From assembly GCA_030533325.1 (NCBI GenBank), contig JAUNJJ010000031.1:1-34023 (forward strand): a stretch of DNA of 34,023 nucleotides, in the 5' to 3' direction. A program made the position numbers and the translations under genes. Below the pieces are notes generated by a model, which searched no databases, was not told the DNA's origin, and saw only the letters and a list, made by a program, of their open reading frames with translations. Origin of the DNA: Oscillospiraceae bacterium (GTDB taxonomy: Bacteria; Bacillota; Clostridia; Oscillospirales; Ruminococcaceae). Shown piece after piece: positions 8,847 to 17,433 of this stretch (the stretch's first letter is position 1; each line of letters starts with the position of its first letter).

Positions 8847-10640
8847 ATGAAAAAAGAATACGTTATGGGTAACAGTGCCATAGCTCTCGGCGCTCTCGCT
8901 GCTGGTGTAAATCTTGTATCAGGATACCCTGGGACACCTTCATCTGAAATTATTGAAACAATTCAGAAATATAAAAAAGATGAGGTATACCTTGAATGGT
9001 CTGTAAATGAAAAAGCTGCTCTCGAAGTAGCTGCCGGTGCAGCATACGCAGGTGCCCGTACTATGGTTACAATGAAACAGGTAGGACTTAATGTTGCCTC
9101 CGATCCGCTTATGTCTCTTGCCTATGTAGGAGTAAAAGGCGGTATGGTAATAGTATCAGCTGATGATCCGGGACCTATTTCTTCTCAGACTGAACAGGAT
9201 ACAAGATTATTTGCCGAATTTGCAGGAATTCCTGTTTTTGATCCGACTTCCCCGGAAGAAGCATATCAGATGATTCAGGATGCCTTTGATTACTCCGAAA
9301 AATATAATACTCCTGTCCTTTTCAGACCTACAACAAGAGTATGTCATGCTTATGCATCAGTAGAATTTGATGAAAACTTCCATGTAAAAAAATACGATGG
9401 ATTTGTAAAAGATTCCAAAAAGTGGGTTATCTTTCCTCGCCTTTCATATAACAATCATATAAATATGGTTAAGAGAAATACATTAATCGGAGATGATTTT
9501 TCCGAATACAGTATGAATACAGTAGAAGGATCAGGAAAGAAAGCAGTTTTTGCATCAGGAATAAGCTATGCATATGCAAAGGAATATCTTCAGGGCAGAG
9601 ATGATGTTACCCTTGTAAAAATAGCTACACCTCATCCGTTCCCTGAAAAAATGGTTCTTCCTGTCCTTGAAAGCTGCAGTGAGGTGCTTTGCTTTGAGGA
9701 ACTCAGTCCCTATGTTGAAAAACAGCTTCAAAGGATCGCCGGTACACATCACCTCTCAGTAAAAATCTCAGGTAAAACAACCGGAGACGGAAAACTTGCC
9801 GGTGAAAATTCAGCTGACTATGCGGCAGAACTTATCTCAAAGTTTCTGAATGAAAGATTACCGGATAAGTTCGACATATCAGATATGCCTGATCTCCCTG
9901 TCAGACCGCCTGTGCTTTGTGCCGGCTGTCCTCACAGAGCCTCATTCTATGCTGTAAAGAAGGCTATGGCAGGCAGAAAGACATATTTCTGCGGTGATAT
10001 CGGGTGCTATACACTTGGTAATGCAGCACCTCTTGATATGACTGATACATGTCTCTGCATGGGAGCTGGAATAACCATGGCTCAGGGATTTAACCATATT
10101 GACAGGGATGCTGTTGCATTTTCATTTACAGGCGATTCCACATTTTTCGCTTCCGGAATTACTGGAGTTGTAAACGCTGTTTATAACCAGGCTGACATGA
10201 TTCTTTGTATTCTTGACAATTCTACAACGGCTATGACCGGTCATCAGCCTCATCCAGGTACAGGAAGAACGATGATGGGTGATATTGTGGAGAAAATCGA
10301 TATTACAAAGGTACTTGAAGGTATTGGTTTAAAGAAGATAATTACAGTAAATCCTTTCAATCAGTCCCAGGCTATAGAAGCAGTCAGAGAATGTGCTGAT
10401 ATTCCAGGGGTAAAAGCGATTATCTTTAAGGCTCCGTGTATTGCTTTGTTCAGACCGTCAAAAAGCGCCTGTGTTTCTGAAAAATGTATTCAGTGCAAGA
10501 AATGTATAAGAGAAATCGGCTGCCCGGCGATAATTATCACAGAAGGTAAGGTTGCTGTCGACAATACTCTCTGTACGGGATGCGGACTATGCTCACAGGT
10601 TTGTCCTGTAAATGCAATCGGAGGTGTCTCAGATGAATAA
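8847..10640 (+). CDS. iorA: Indolepyruvate:ferredoxin oxidoreductase alpha subunit IorA
   Basis: This large subunit decarboxylates arylpyruvates (from Trp, Phe, Tyr) to aryl-acetyl-CoA and passes electrons to ferredoxin. The order is an N-terminal pyrimidine-binding domain (GNSAIALGALAAGVNLVSGY), a central domain, a thiamine-diphosphate domain (CGDIGCYTLG, then FTGDSTFFASGITG and DNSTTAMTGHQPHPGTG), and a C-terminal 2[4Fe-4S] ferredoxin domain (CIQCKKC and CTGCGLCSQVCP). I start it at the ATG at 8847 (597 residues, the family length), which directly begins the conserved MKKEYVMGNSAIALG block. An AAAGGA site lies 13 bases upstream. An earlier in-frame ATG at 8778 overlaps the preceding gene and is unlikely. 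It overlaps iorB by 8 bp. Confidence 0.95.
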   Translation: MKKEYVMGNSAIALGALAAGVNLVSGYPGTPSSEIIETIQKYKKDEVYLEWSVNEKAALEVAAGAAYAGARTMVTMKQVGLNVASDPLMSLAYVGVKGGMVIVSADDPGPISSQTEQDTRLFAEFAGIPVFDPTSPEEAYQMIQDAFDYSEKYNTPVLFRPTTRVCHAYASVEFDENFHVKKYDGFVKDSKKWVIFPRLSYNNHINMVKRNTLIGDDFSEYSMNTVEGSGKKAVFASGISYAYAKEYLQGRDDVTLVKIATPHPFPEKMVLPVLESCSEVLCFEELSPYVEKQLQRIAGTHHLSVKISGKTTGDGKLAGENSADYAAELISKFLNERLPDKFDISDMPDLPVRPPVLCAGCPHRASFYAVKKAMAGRKTYFCGDIGCYTLGNAAPLDMTDTCLCMGAGITMAQGFNHIDRDAVAFSFTGDSTFFASGITGVVNAVYNQADMILCILDNSTTAMTGHQPHPGTGRTMMGDIVEKIDITKVLEGIGLKKIITVNPFNQSQAIEAVRECADIPGVKAIIFKAPCIALFRPSKSACVSEKCIQCKKCIREIGCPAIIITEGKVAVDNTLCTGCGLCSQVCPVNAIGGVSDE

Positions 10641-11232
10641 AAATATTCTTTTGTGTGGAGTTGGCGGTCAGGGAACTGTTCTTGCTTCAAAATTAATTGC
10701 CTCAGCTGCAATGAGAAACAATGAAATTGTACATTCAGCTGAAACCATAGGTATGGCTCAGCGAGGCGGATCAGTTACAAGTCATGTGAGAATCGGAGCG
10801 AACGCCTCTTCGCCTCTTATTCCATATGGTTCAGCGGATTTTATTCTTGCTTTTGAACCGGCTGAAGCTGTAAGAAATCTTAACTATCTGAAAAAAGACG
10901 GTATAGTAATTGTCAACAGTGTTCCGGTTAAACCTGTCACTGAATCACTCAGTAGTACAGGCTATGACGGAACAGAAATGATAGAATATCTCAAAAAAAA
11001 ATTCAAGACGGTTATCGTTGTAAATGCTGAAGAAATATGCAGAGAAATCGGTTCTTCAAAAGTATTTAACGTTGCAATTCTCGGGGTAGCTGTTGGTACG
11101 GGGAAAACGGGACTGTTAAAAGAAAACGTCATCTCAGAAATTGAATTACGTGTTAAGGAAAATTTCAGAGAAATAAACCTTCGTGCCTTTGAAAAGGGCG
11201 AACAGATTGGAGCCAAATATGAAATTAACTGA
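10633..11232 (+). CDS. iorB: Indolepyruvate:ferredoxin oxidoreductase beta subunit IorB
   Basis: The 199-residue small subunit forms the 2-oxoacid oxidoreductase with IorA. The gamma-type domain blocks are ILLCGVGGQGTVLASKLIA, AETIGMAQRGGSVTSHVR and PAEAVRNLNYL. The ATG at 10633 is preceded by GGAGGTG with six-base spacing and sits inside the last codons of iorA, implying translational coupling and equal subunit amounts. An upstream in-frame start at 10612 lacks such a site. Confidence 0.94.
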   Translation: MNKNILLCGVGGQGTVLASKLIASAAMRNNEIVHSAETIGMAQRGGSVTSHVRIGANASSPLIPYGSADFILAFEPAEAVRNLNYLKKDGIVIVNSVPVKPVTESLSSTGYDGTEMIEYLKKKFKTVIVVNAEEICREIGSSKVFNVAILGVAVGTGKTGLLKENVISEIELRVKENFREINLRAFEKGEQIGAKYEIN

Positions 11233-12460
11233 AAAACAAATTGAACAGGTAGACAGACAGGTAAAAAGACTTATTGCTTCCGGAAGCTATTATGGAGAAG
11301 TTTACAAAAAAGCCGGAGTAACAGGTATCACTTCGCAGGAGGATTTTGAAAAAATTCCTTTCTCAGACAAAAATGACCTTAGAAATTCATATCCTTTGGG
11401 AATTATGGCCTGTGACGAAACTGAAATCGTACGTATCCATTCCTCATCAGGTACAACAGGTACTCCGGTTATAATTCCGTATACAGCAAAGGACGTTGAT
11501 GACTGGGCTGTTATGTTTGCAAGATGCTATGAAACAGCAGGTATTACAAACAAGGACAGAATCCAGATTACACCAGGATATGGTCTGTGGACAGCAGGTA
11601 TAGGGTTTCAGGCAGGCTGTGAAAAATTAGGTGCTATGGCAGTACCAATGGGTCCGGGAAACACTGAAAAGCAGCTTAAGATGATGATTGACCTTGAGAC
11701 AACTGTTCTAACCGCTACATCATCATACGCTCTGCTTCTGGCTGAAGAGATTCAGAAACGAGGATTAAAGGACCAGATTAAACTTAAAAAAGGTGTATTC
11801 GGTTCAGAACGCTGGAGTGACACGATGAGAAAGCGCATCCACGAAGAACTTGGAATTGAACTTTACGATATATATGGTCTTACTGAAATATACGGACCAG
11901 GTATTGGTATTACATGTGAACATAATGATGGTATTCACTACTGGGATGATTATGTGTATATCGAAATCATTGATCCTGTAACTGGTGAACCTGTACCTGA
12001 CGGTGAAGAGGGCGAAATCGTAATTACAACACTTGTAAAGGAAGGCGCTCCTCTTCTCAGATTCAGAACACATGACCTTTCAAGAATCATTCCGGGTACA
12101 TGCAAATGCGGCAGCAAATATCCAAGAATAGATGTAATCAAGGGTCGAAGCGATGATATGTTCAAGGTCAGAGGAGTTAATATGTTCCCTAGCCAGGTTG
12201 AAGAACTTCTTAAAAAGATACCTGGAACATCAAGCGAATACAGTATTACAATTGCTCACGATGATGACAATAACAAAGATGTCATGCTTCTTACTGTTGA
12301 AGGCGACGGTAAATATGACTTTAATGAAATGAGTAAGGCTATTCATGATTTGTTTAAATCACTTATTGGTATGACTCCGAAGGTTATTGTAGTACCAATC
12401 GGAACTCTTCCAAGGTCTGAAAAGAAAACAAAGAGAGTTATTGACTATAGAAATTTATAA
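11219..12460 (+). CDS. paaK: Phenylacetate-CoA ligase family (aryl-acetate:CoA ligase)
   Basis: A 413-residue AMP-binding enzyme of the PaaK family. It shows the adenylate loop RIHSSSGTTGTPVIIPYT, the acyl pocket region GYGLWTAGIGFQAGCEKLGA, YGLTEIYGPG, and the C-terminal hinge and lid (FKVRGVNMFPSQVEELL, then the terminal Lys-rich RSEKKTKRV). Next to iorAB, it most likely runs in the ATP-forming direction: the aryl-acetyl-CoA made by IorAB is turned into arylacetate with energy conservation. Alternatively it activates phenylacetate or indoleacetate for the reverse, biosynthetic route. The ATG at 11219 has GGAG six bases upstream and overlaps iorB by 14 bp. Confidence 0.92.
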   Translation: MKLTEKQIEQVDRQVKRLIASGSYYGEVYKKAGVTGITSQEDFEKIPFSDKNDLRNSYPLGIMACDETEIVRIHSSSGTTGTPVIIPYTAKDVDDWAVMFARCYETAGITNKDRIQITPGYGLWTAGIGFQAGCEKLGAMAVPMGPGNTEKQLKMMIDLETTVLTATSSYALLLAEEIQKRGLKDQIKLKKGVFGSERWSDTMRKRIHEELGIELYDIYGLTEIYGPGIGITCEHNDGIHYWDDYVYIEIIDPVTGEPVPDGEEGEIVITTLVKEGAPLLRFRTHDLSRIIPGTCKCGSKYPRIDVIKGRSDDMFKVRGVNMFPSQVEELLKKIPGTSSEYSITIAHDDDNNKDVMLLTVEGDGKYDFNEMSKAIHDLFKSLIGMTPKVIVVPIGTLPRSEKKTKRVIDYRNL

Positions 12461-12470
12461 TTCATAAAAA

Positions 12471-12506
12471 AATCCTTCCCTGATTTTTTCCGGGAAGGAT
12501 TTTTTT
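12471..12506. terminator. Bidirectional intrinsic terminator after paaK
   Basis: A perfect 10-bp stem (AATCCTTCCC at 12471-12480, GGGAAGGATT at 12492-12501) with an 11-nt loop is followed by T at 12500-12506 on the plus strand. Seven A precede it (12466-12472), giving a T run on the minus strand. It serves both the iorA-iorB-paaK unit and the convergent ABC transporter unit. Confidence 0.9.
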
Positions 12507-12518
12507 ATGAAAAAGAGA

Positions 12519-13286
12519 TTAATTAGCTGTATTAAGTGTTTTGAGAAACTGTCTGGTTCGTTCATTCTGAGGGTTGTCAATAACCTGTTCAGGTGTTCCC
12601 TCTTCAACTATATGTCCGCCATCCATAAAAATAACTCTGTCTGAGATATTCCTTGCAAATGCTATTTCATGAGTAACAATAAGCATTGTTTTCTTTTTAT
12701 TGGCAAGTTGTTTTAGAATTTTAAGCACACCTGCAGTTATTTCCGGATCAAGTGCGGATGTAGGTTCATCAAAGTAAATCATTTTTGGATTCATTGCAAG
12801 TGCTCTTGCAATAGCAACTCTCTGTTGCTGTCCTCCGGAAAGATCACAGGGATAACTGTTTTCCTTCCCTGACAAACCAACTGTTTCAAGAAGCTTAACT
12901 GCATTTTTTTCTGCGTCTTCCCTGCCCTGCTTAAGAACACATACCGGAGCATCAGTAATATTTTTTAGCACTGTATAATGCGGGAAAAGATTAAAATTCT
13001 GGAAAACCATACTGAAGTATGATTTAATCTTTTTCATGTCATCAGCCACAGCGTATTCAGGGTGACCGGATTCATTGGTTTTAACTGCATATTCACCATT
13101 ATAGGAAACGCTGCCTCCGTCAATTTTTTCAAGCATAGCTGCACATCTGAGAAATGTTGATTTACCGGAACCGGAAGGTCCGATTACTGAAACAACCTCC
13201 CCTTCATTTACTGTAATATCTATTCCTTTGAGAACTTCAAGTTTGCCATAATTTTTTCTTAGATTCTTTACTTCAAGAAGATTCAT
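12519..13286 (-). CDS. glnQ: Polar amino-acid ABC transporter ATPase (GlnQ type)
   Basis: The 255-residue ATPase has Walker A GPSGSGKST, the Q-loop MVFQNFNLFPHYTVLKN, signature LSGGQQQRVAIARAL, Walker B MIYFDEPTSALDPE and the switch histidine in IVTHE. These are typical of the PAAT family that imports polar amino acids such as glutamine. The ATG at 13286 has AAAGGAG eight bases upstream; the in-frame GTG at 13295 lies inside that site's spacer and is rejected. It follows the fused binding-protein/permease gene by 13 bp, so the two form one importer. Confidence 0.94.
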   Translation of the reverse strand: MNLLEVKNLRKNYGKLEVLKGIDITVNEGEVVSVIGPSGSGKSTFLRCAAMLEKIDGGSVSYNGEYAVKTNESGHPEYAVADDMKKIKSYFSMVFQNFNLFPHYTVLKNITDAPVCVLKQGREDAEKNAVKLLETVGLSGKENSYPCDLSGGQQQRVAIARALAMNPKMIYFDEPTSALDPEITAGVLKILKQLANKKKTMLIVTHEIAFARNISDRVIFMDGGHIVEEGTPEQVIDNPQNERTRQFLKTLNTAN

Positions 13287-13299
13287 ATACTGCACTCCT

Positions 13300-14820
13300 T
13301 TATCTGTAATAATTTAATTTTTTCTCTATATTTTCCATAATGATAGCTATAACAAAATTGATTATATAGTAGTATATACCTGCTACAAACAACGGCATAA
13401 TACTTGCGCATCCGGCAGACACCTGCTTTGCAATGGTGAACATCTCCATATAAGAGAGGACAAATGCGAGTGATGTATCCTTTACAAGAGTAACAATTTC
13501 ATTTGTAACCGGAGGCAGAACACGTTTTACCATCTGTGGAAGAACTATTTTTCTGAAAAACTGCCCGTTAGTATAACCAAGAATTGCACCGGCTTCATAT
13601 TGTCCCTTTGGAATAGATTCAATCCCGGCTCTGAATATCTCTGCAAAATAAGCAGCATAGTTAAGCGAAAAACCTATTATTACAGCCCAGAATCTGTATG
13701 ATGCCGGCATATGAAGTCCAAATACATAATAAGGACCGAAAAATACCACGAGAAGCTGCAGCATAAGCGGTGTCCCACGCATTATGGAAATATAAATTCT
13801 TGCAATCCATCTGAAAATACCAATCTTTGAACGTCTTACAAATGTAATAAGAAGACCGAGTGGAATTGAAAACAAAAGTGTAAGGAAGAATATAGAGAAT
13901 GTTGCCGCAAGACCTTTGCTTAATTCTGATAAAATATATCCCATACTGTATTTTGACTTGCTTTCATTGTCAGAGTCTCCCGGATATATTCCGTCCTGAA
14001 TTGATTTTTCAATGCAAAGAGCATCGGAAAGTCCCCACTTGTCTGCTATTTCTTTAAAAGTACCATCCGCAGACATTTCATTTAAACTTTCCTGAACAAG
14101 ATCACGAAGTTCTGTATTTCCTTTTTTGAATCCAATTGCATACTGTTCAGTTGATACGGTTTCATCAAGAATTCTGAACTGTCCATTTCTTTCTTCAAGC
14201 TGATACCCGGCAACACCGATATCCATACAGATAGCATCAACCATTCCTGTTTCAAGGTTCATAAAAGCATTGTTATAGTCTGATACCTGCTGAAGCTGCG
14301 AAAATGTAGCAGCAAGTTCCCTGTTCTCTTCTGAAGCATCATCACCGGCAAAAGCGGCAAGAGCAGAAGAATCAGCTTGTACAACAACTATACAACCGGC
14401 AAGATCCTCTTTATTTATTATATCACTGTCATTCTTAACTATAATAACCTGAGAGTTATCTATGTAAGGATAAGACCATGTGTAAAGTGATTCACGTCCG
14501 TTGAGAGTAAATCCGTTCCATATGCAGCTTATGGAACCTGAATTGAGCTCGCTGTCCTTTGAGTCCCAGTCAATAGGCTGCTTTACAAGCTTCCAGCCGT
14601 TTCTCCTGCAAACCTCTTCGGCGAGGTCAAGGTCAAAACCTACGTATTCACCGTTTTCGTCCTTGTATCCGTATGGTGGAAATTCAGCATCAAATCCTAC
14701 TGTAAACACTTCATCTGAATCGGCAGAAACCAGTACAGAACCAAAAGAAAAAATACAGGAAATCAAAAGCAGAAACAACATCCACTTTTTCCCCTTAAAT
14801 ACTTTTTTTAATCTCATCAT
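13300..14820 (-). CDS. Fused substrate-binding protein and permease of an amino-acid ABC importer
   Basis: This 506-residue protein joins two parts normally encoded separately. Residues 1-33 form a signal peptide (KKWMLFLLLISCIFSFG core). Residues 38-275 are an SBP_bac_3 amino-acid-binding domain (VGFDAEFPPYGY, GFDLDLAEEVCRR, and a C-terminal half ending DGTFKEIADKWG). Residues about 290-506 are a HisM/GlnP-type permease with about five membrane helices and an EAA loop (EIFRAGIESIPKGQYEAGAI). The binding domain is thus tethered on the outer face of the membrane. This layout is known in Gram-positive glutamine/glutamate importers. The start ATG has AGGAG eight bases upstream. The substrate is probably a polar amino acid, not determined. 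Confidence 0.93.
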   Translation of the reverse strand: MMRLKKVFKGKKWMLFLLLISCIFSFGSVLVSADSDEVFTVGFDAEFPPYGYKDENGEYVGFDLDLAEEVCRRNGWKLVKQPIDWDSKDSELNSGSISCIWNGFTLNGRESLYTWSYPYIDNSQVIIVKNDSDIINKEDLAGCIVVVQADSSALAAFAGDDASEENRELAATFSQLQQVSDYNNAFMNLETGMVDAICMDIGVAGYQLEERNGQFRILDETVSTEQYAIGFKKGNTELRDLVQESLNEMSADGTFKEIADKWGLSDALCIEKSIQDGIYPGDSDNESKSKYSMGYILSELSKGLAATFSIFFLTLLFSIPLGLLITFVRRSKIGIFRWIARIYISIMRGTPLMLQLLVVFFGPYYVFGLHMPASYRFWAVIIGFSLNYAAYFAEIFRAGIESIPKGQYEAGAILGYTNGQFFRKIVLPQMVKRVLPPVTNEIVTLVKDTSLAFVLSYMEMFTIAKQVSAGCASIMPLFVAGIYYYIINFVIAIIMENIEKKLNYYR

Positions 14821-14831
14821 TTTTCATTCTC

Positions 14832-15881
14832 CTAATAAATAAAATAATTACTGTTGTATGCTTCATCCAGCAATGCAGACATATTATTTTCTGAATATTC
14901 TGTTTCCTTCGAGTAGTCTTTTGCAATCCTTATAAAATCTACTATATCAAACTTTCCTTTTTCATGATAACAGCAAACAGAAAGAAACCTGATCATCTCA
15001 CAGCTTAATGCTGTAAAAAATACAGCTGAATAAAACTCCTCAGAAAAAACACCTTTTAGGAAATGTCTCCATATGAAATACACAGCAATATTTTCAAGAT
15101 ATATTTCTGCTTCCGGATATTCATTCTTAAACTTTTCTTCAGTTTCTACTGCTTTATCAAACAGTAGAATACATGATTTAAGGTAACTTTCACGATTCGG
15201 ATCAAGCATTTCAAGTGTACATAAAAACTCCAGAAACTTTTTGATATCTGTCTTTCTGATTTCTGCACTATGAATTATATCCGGTACAATGTATTCTCCG
15301 TTATCTGTCTGATACTGAAGATTTTCAGCATACATCAGAACATCATTCATACGTTCATAAAAAGTGTAATCCCTGTTCTGAAGATGATTTATTATTTTAT
15401 TTCTTGCTGAAAACAGACACTGATAAAGACTTTCATCATATTCGTCATTACTGTCATCACAGGTCTCCGATTCAATATACGAAAAAGGCTTGTCCCGGGA
15501 AATAATTATCCGGGCACTTTCTTCACAGCACAGACCTGTTCCGCCTTCCCTGACACCGTTATACCATTCATAATATCTTGGGTGCTCATTGCAAATATGA
15601 CATAGCTTGTCTTCGCCGATATTTATTATTATCTCGCACAGATTTTTTTCATTCAGAAACGGACAGCGTTCCTTTTCACCGAGTATAAAACAGCCTGGTT
15701 CGCCTTTCTTAATATTACTTCTGAGTTTATCTCCAAATTCACCCCCACAGGACAGATAGTATTCTTCACTTTTTTTATCAATATCTATCTCCCAGCCTAT
15801 GCAACAGTTATCCTGACATTTGTCTGCAATGCATTTGAACTCAGAACAGTAATCAGGCATTCGAAGTATCATTTTTTCCAT
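14832..15881 (-). CDS. FliB-like lysine-N-methylase
   Basis: The protein of about 349 residues begins with a Cys-rich segment typical of the FliB family (CSEFKCIADKCQDNCC, followed by GWEIDID), and has more Cys in CPFLNEKNLC, CHICNEHPRYYEW and GLCCEES. These Cys could bind an Fe-S cluster. FliB methylates surface-exposed lysines of flagellin in Salmonella; many clostridial homologues occur without flagellar genes, so their substrate is unclear. No flagellar gene is in the window. The start is uncertain: ATG 15881 has only a weak GGA-type site, ATG 15872 is an alternative, and the longer TTG at 15926 lacks a site. It overlaps the methyltransferase gene by 29 bp and ends 11 bp before the ABC gene. 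Confidence 0.8.
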   Translation of the reverse strand: MEKMILRMPDYCSEFKCIADKCQDNCCIGWEIDIDKKSEEYYLSCGGEFGDKLRSNIKKGEPGCFILGEKERCPFLNEKNLCEIIINIGEDKLCHICNEHPRYYEWYNGVREGGTGLCCEESARIIISRDKPFSYIESETCDDSNDEYDESLYQCLFSARNKIINHLQNRDYTFYERMNDVLMYAENLQYQTDNGEYIVPDIIHSAEIRKTDIKKFLEFLCTLEMLDPNRESYLKSCILLFDKAVETEEKFKNEYPEAEIYLENIAVYFIWRHFLKGVFSEEFYSAVFFTALSCEMIRFLSVCCYHEKGKFDIVDFIRIAKDYSKETEYSENNMSALLDEAYNSNYFIY

Positions 15882-16836
15882 AATTTCCGTCCATATATTC
15901 ACTCTCAAGTTTTTCAAGAAAATCAAGCTGACCGTCGCGTTCCATTTTAGCGCCGTATTTTACTCTTACTTCCCTTAAGAATTCACAGACGGCATCTTCG
16001 TGATTTTTAAGGAACCAGCATATATGATTCTTAATATACTCTTCTCTGAATTCAGGATTATTAAGATCATTAGGAACACGTGTCATTCTTTCATCAATAG
16101 AATCAAATCCGGTAAATGGTACTGCTAAACGATTTTCGCTCATCTTAACATATTCAGGATTTATATCGATTCCAATACAGTTCCTTCCGGTATTCTGACA
16201 AACCCTGAGTGCCGTGCCTGAACCAACAAACGGATCGAGAACCATATCCCCGGGATTTGAACTTGCAAGGATTATTCTTTCGTACAGACCCTCAGGCTTT
16301 TGAGTAGGATGAGAAAGACGGTGACGGCTGCAGTAATGCATATGAGAGAACTCCCATACATTTCCCGGGTTGGCTCCTCTCATATTATTTACAGAGCGGT
16401 AATATTTTTGTGGTACTCTTATATCATCAAGATTAAAAGTAAATTTTTTACTTTTAGTAAACATAAGAATATCATCGTGACGCGGACTAAATCCAATTGT
16501 TTTTCCTATTCCCTGAGTATAATACCATACAATCCATGAATTAAAATGATATTTCAGCTGGCTGTCAAGAAAGTTGTAAATATATGAAATATATCTCATT
16601 CCCATAAATACATATATCGTTCCGTTAGGTTTCAGAACACGGTCTGCCTCTCTCAGCCAGTTTTCTGTAAACCTGAGATACTCAGCAAATTCAAATGTAT
16701 CATGTGTATTTCCGTAGTTTTTATTTAAATTATATGGAGGATCTGTAACTATAAGATCAATCGATTCATCATCAATCAGTTTCATCTTATCCAGTATATC
16801 TCCGCAGTAAATATCAAGTTTCAGTTTGTTTTCCAT
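15853..16836 (-). CDS. Beta-class DNA methyltransferase (N6-adenine or N4-cytosine)
   Basis: The 327-residue enzyme carries the catalytic motif IV TDPPYN (residues 31-36) before the SAM-binding motif I LDPFVGSGTA (201-210), which is the beta-class order. The segment between them, including RHRLSHPTQKPEGLYERI, is the usual target-recognition region plus motif X. DPPY means amino methylation of adenine or, less often, cytosine N4. A C-terminal extension of about 100 residues is charged and unrecognised. No restriction endonuclease is next to it, so it looks solitary, perhaps regulatory or protective. The ATG has AAGGAAG six bases upstream, and its own promoter lies at the end of spoIIID. Confidence 0.92.
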   Translation of the reverse strand: MENKLKLDIYCGDILDKMKLIDDESIDLIVTDPPYNLNKNYGNTHDTFEFAEYLRFTENWLREADRVLKPNGTIYVFMGMRYISYIYNFLDSQLKYHFNSWIVWYYTQGIGKTIGFSPRHDDILMFTKSKKFTFNLDDIRVPQKYYRSVNNMRGANPGNVWEFSHMHYCSRHRLSHPTQKPEGLYERIILASSNPGDMVLDPFVGSGTALRVCQNTGRNCIGIDINPEYVKMSENRLAVPFTGFDSIDERMTRVPNDLNNPEFREEYIKNHICWFLKNHEDAVCEFLREVRVKYGAKMERDGQLDFLEKLESEYMDGNYGKNDTSNA

Positions 16837-16874
16837 CTGATTCTTCCTTTATGAGCAAAAATAGTAACATAAAA

Positions 16875-16903
16875 ATTATATCATATTTCTTCACTCTTTT
16901 CAA
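16875..16903 (-). promoter_or_regulatory. Promoter of the DNA methyltransferase gene
   Basis: On the minus strand TTGAAA (complement of 16898-16903) and TATAAT (complement of 16875-16880) are separated by 17 bp. The -35 box overlaps the stop codon of spoIIID, so the methyltransferase can be expressed independently of the sporulation gene. Transcription would start near 16868. Confidence 0.75.
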
Positions 16904-17193
16904 TCAGATTTTTCTTTTTTATGGTTCATCATTGCTATCTGCTCATATTTTCTTCTTGTAGCAAGTCCTCCGCGAATATGACGTTCCAGTTTGTTTTTTT
17001 CCAGGACACTTTTTACCTGTACGGATAAAACAGGATTTATTTTTGAAAGACGTTCAGCAACGTCTTTATGTACCGTTGATTTTGATATCATAAATTTTTT
17101 TGCTGTTGCCCGAACTGTTGCGTTATTATTGACAATATACTCTCCAAGTATAACAGCGCGTTCATCCGAACGATATATATTTACAGAATTCAA
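16900..17193 (-). CDS. spoIIID: Sporulation transcription factor SpoIIID
   Basis: SpoIIID is a small DNA-binding regulator of the mother cell during sporulation. The 97-residue protein contains the family's helix-turn-helix core (ATVRATAKKFMISKSTVHKD), then ERLSKINPVLSVQVK and the basic block KLERHIRGGLATRRKYEQ, which are diagnostic. The start is a TTG at 17193 with AGGGGGT seven bases upstream. An inverted repeat (GAATC-AAT-GATTC) lies just before the ribosome binding site and might be a regulatory site. The gene is the last host gene before the prophage, and shows that the host can probably form spores. Confidence 0.95.
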   Translation of the reverse strand: MNSVNIYRSDERAVILGEYIVNNNATVRATAKKFMISKSTVHKDVAERLSKINPVLSVQVKSVLEKNKLERHIRGGLATRRKYEQIAMMNHKKEKSD

Positions 17194-17275
17194 AACTATA
17201 CCCCCTGAATCATTGATTCTTTATATTATAAATATATGGGGGGATGCTTTTTTGTATTACAAATATTATAAACAA

Positions 17276-17314
17276 AAAACCTGCATCTACGTAATTCGCG
17301 TAAATGCAGGTTTT
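17276..17314. terminator. Terminator of the tRNA gene that was split by the prophage
   Basis: An 11-bp stem (17276-17286 with 17304-17314), extended after one mismatch by four more pairs, closes a loop at 17292-17298. On the minus strand it is followed by a T run (complement of 17274-17279), and on the plus strand by TTTT. It lies just 3' of the tRNA fragment on the minus strand, so it is best read as the host tRNA's own terminator. Confidence 0.85.
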
Positions 17315-17320
17315 CATTGC

Positions 17321-17346
17321 TGGCGGAGACGGTGGGATTCGAACCC
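17321..17346 (-). other. Attachment-site candidate: 3'-terminal fragment of a tRNA (probably tRNA-Ser)
   Basis: On the minus strand this reads GGGTTCGAATCCCACCGTCT followed by CCGCCA: a T-loop, the acceptor 3' strand and an encoded CCA. The discriminator base is G, as in tRNA-Ser. The T-stem partner does not pair properly beyond GGG/CCC, and no anticodon or 5' acceptor half follows to the right, where prophage genes begin. The fragment is therefore not a tRNA gene but a probable integration scar (attL or attR). The intact, restored tRNA should lie at the far right end of the prophage, outside the window. Confidence 0.72.
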
Positions 17347-17392
17347 GTAGTGTTTTCTTATAGCTTACGAATATATGTGGATTTAAAATATA

Positions 17393-17414
17393 CGTGTGAA
17401 ATTTCGTGTGAAAT
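17393..17414. repeat. Tandem 10-bp direct repeats next to the attachment site
   Basis: CGTGTGAAAT occurs at 17393-17402 and 17405-17414, a 12-bp period, about 50 bp inside the prophage end. Short direct repeats flanking an att core are typical arm-type binding sites for tyrosine integrases. The repeat is seen; the role is inferred. Confidence 0.5.
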
Positions 17415-17433
17415 GTTCCTTAGTGTTTGTTTT

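Noticed and set aside
17194-17275. A sigma-E type promoter for spoIIID
   Set aside because: AT-rich boxes such as CATATATT are present, but no pair with the right spacing could be supported by eye.
17321-17346. A complete tRNA gene at the host/prophage boundary
   Set aside because: Only the T-loop, acceptor 3' strand and CCA are present; the T-stem does not pair fully and there is no anticodon arm or 5' acceptor strand to the right.
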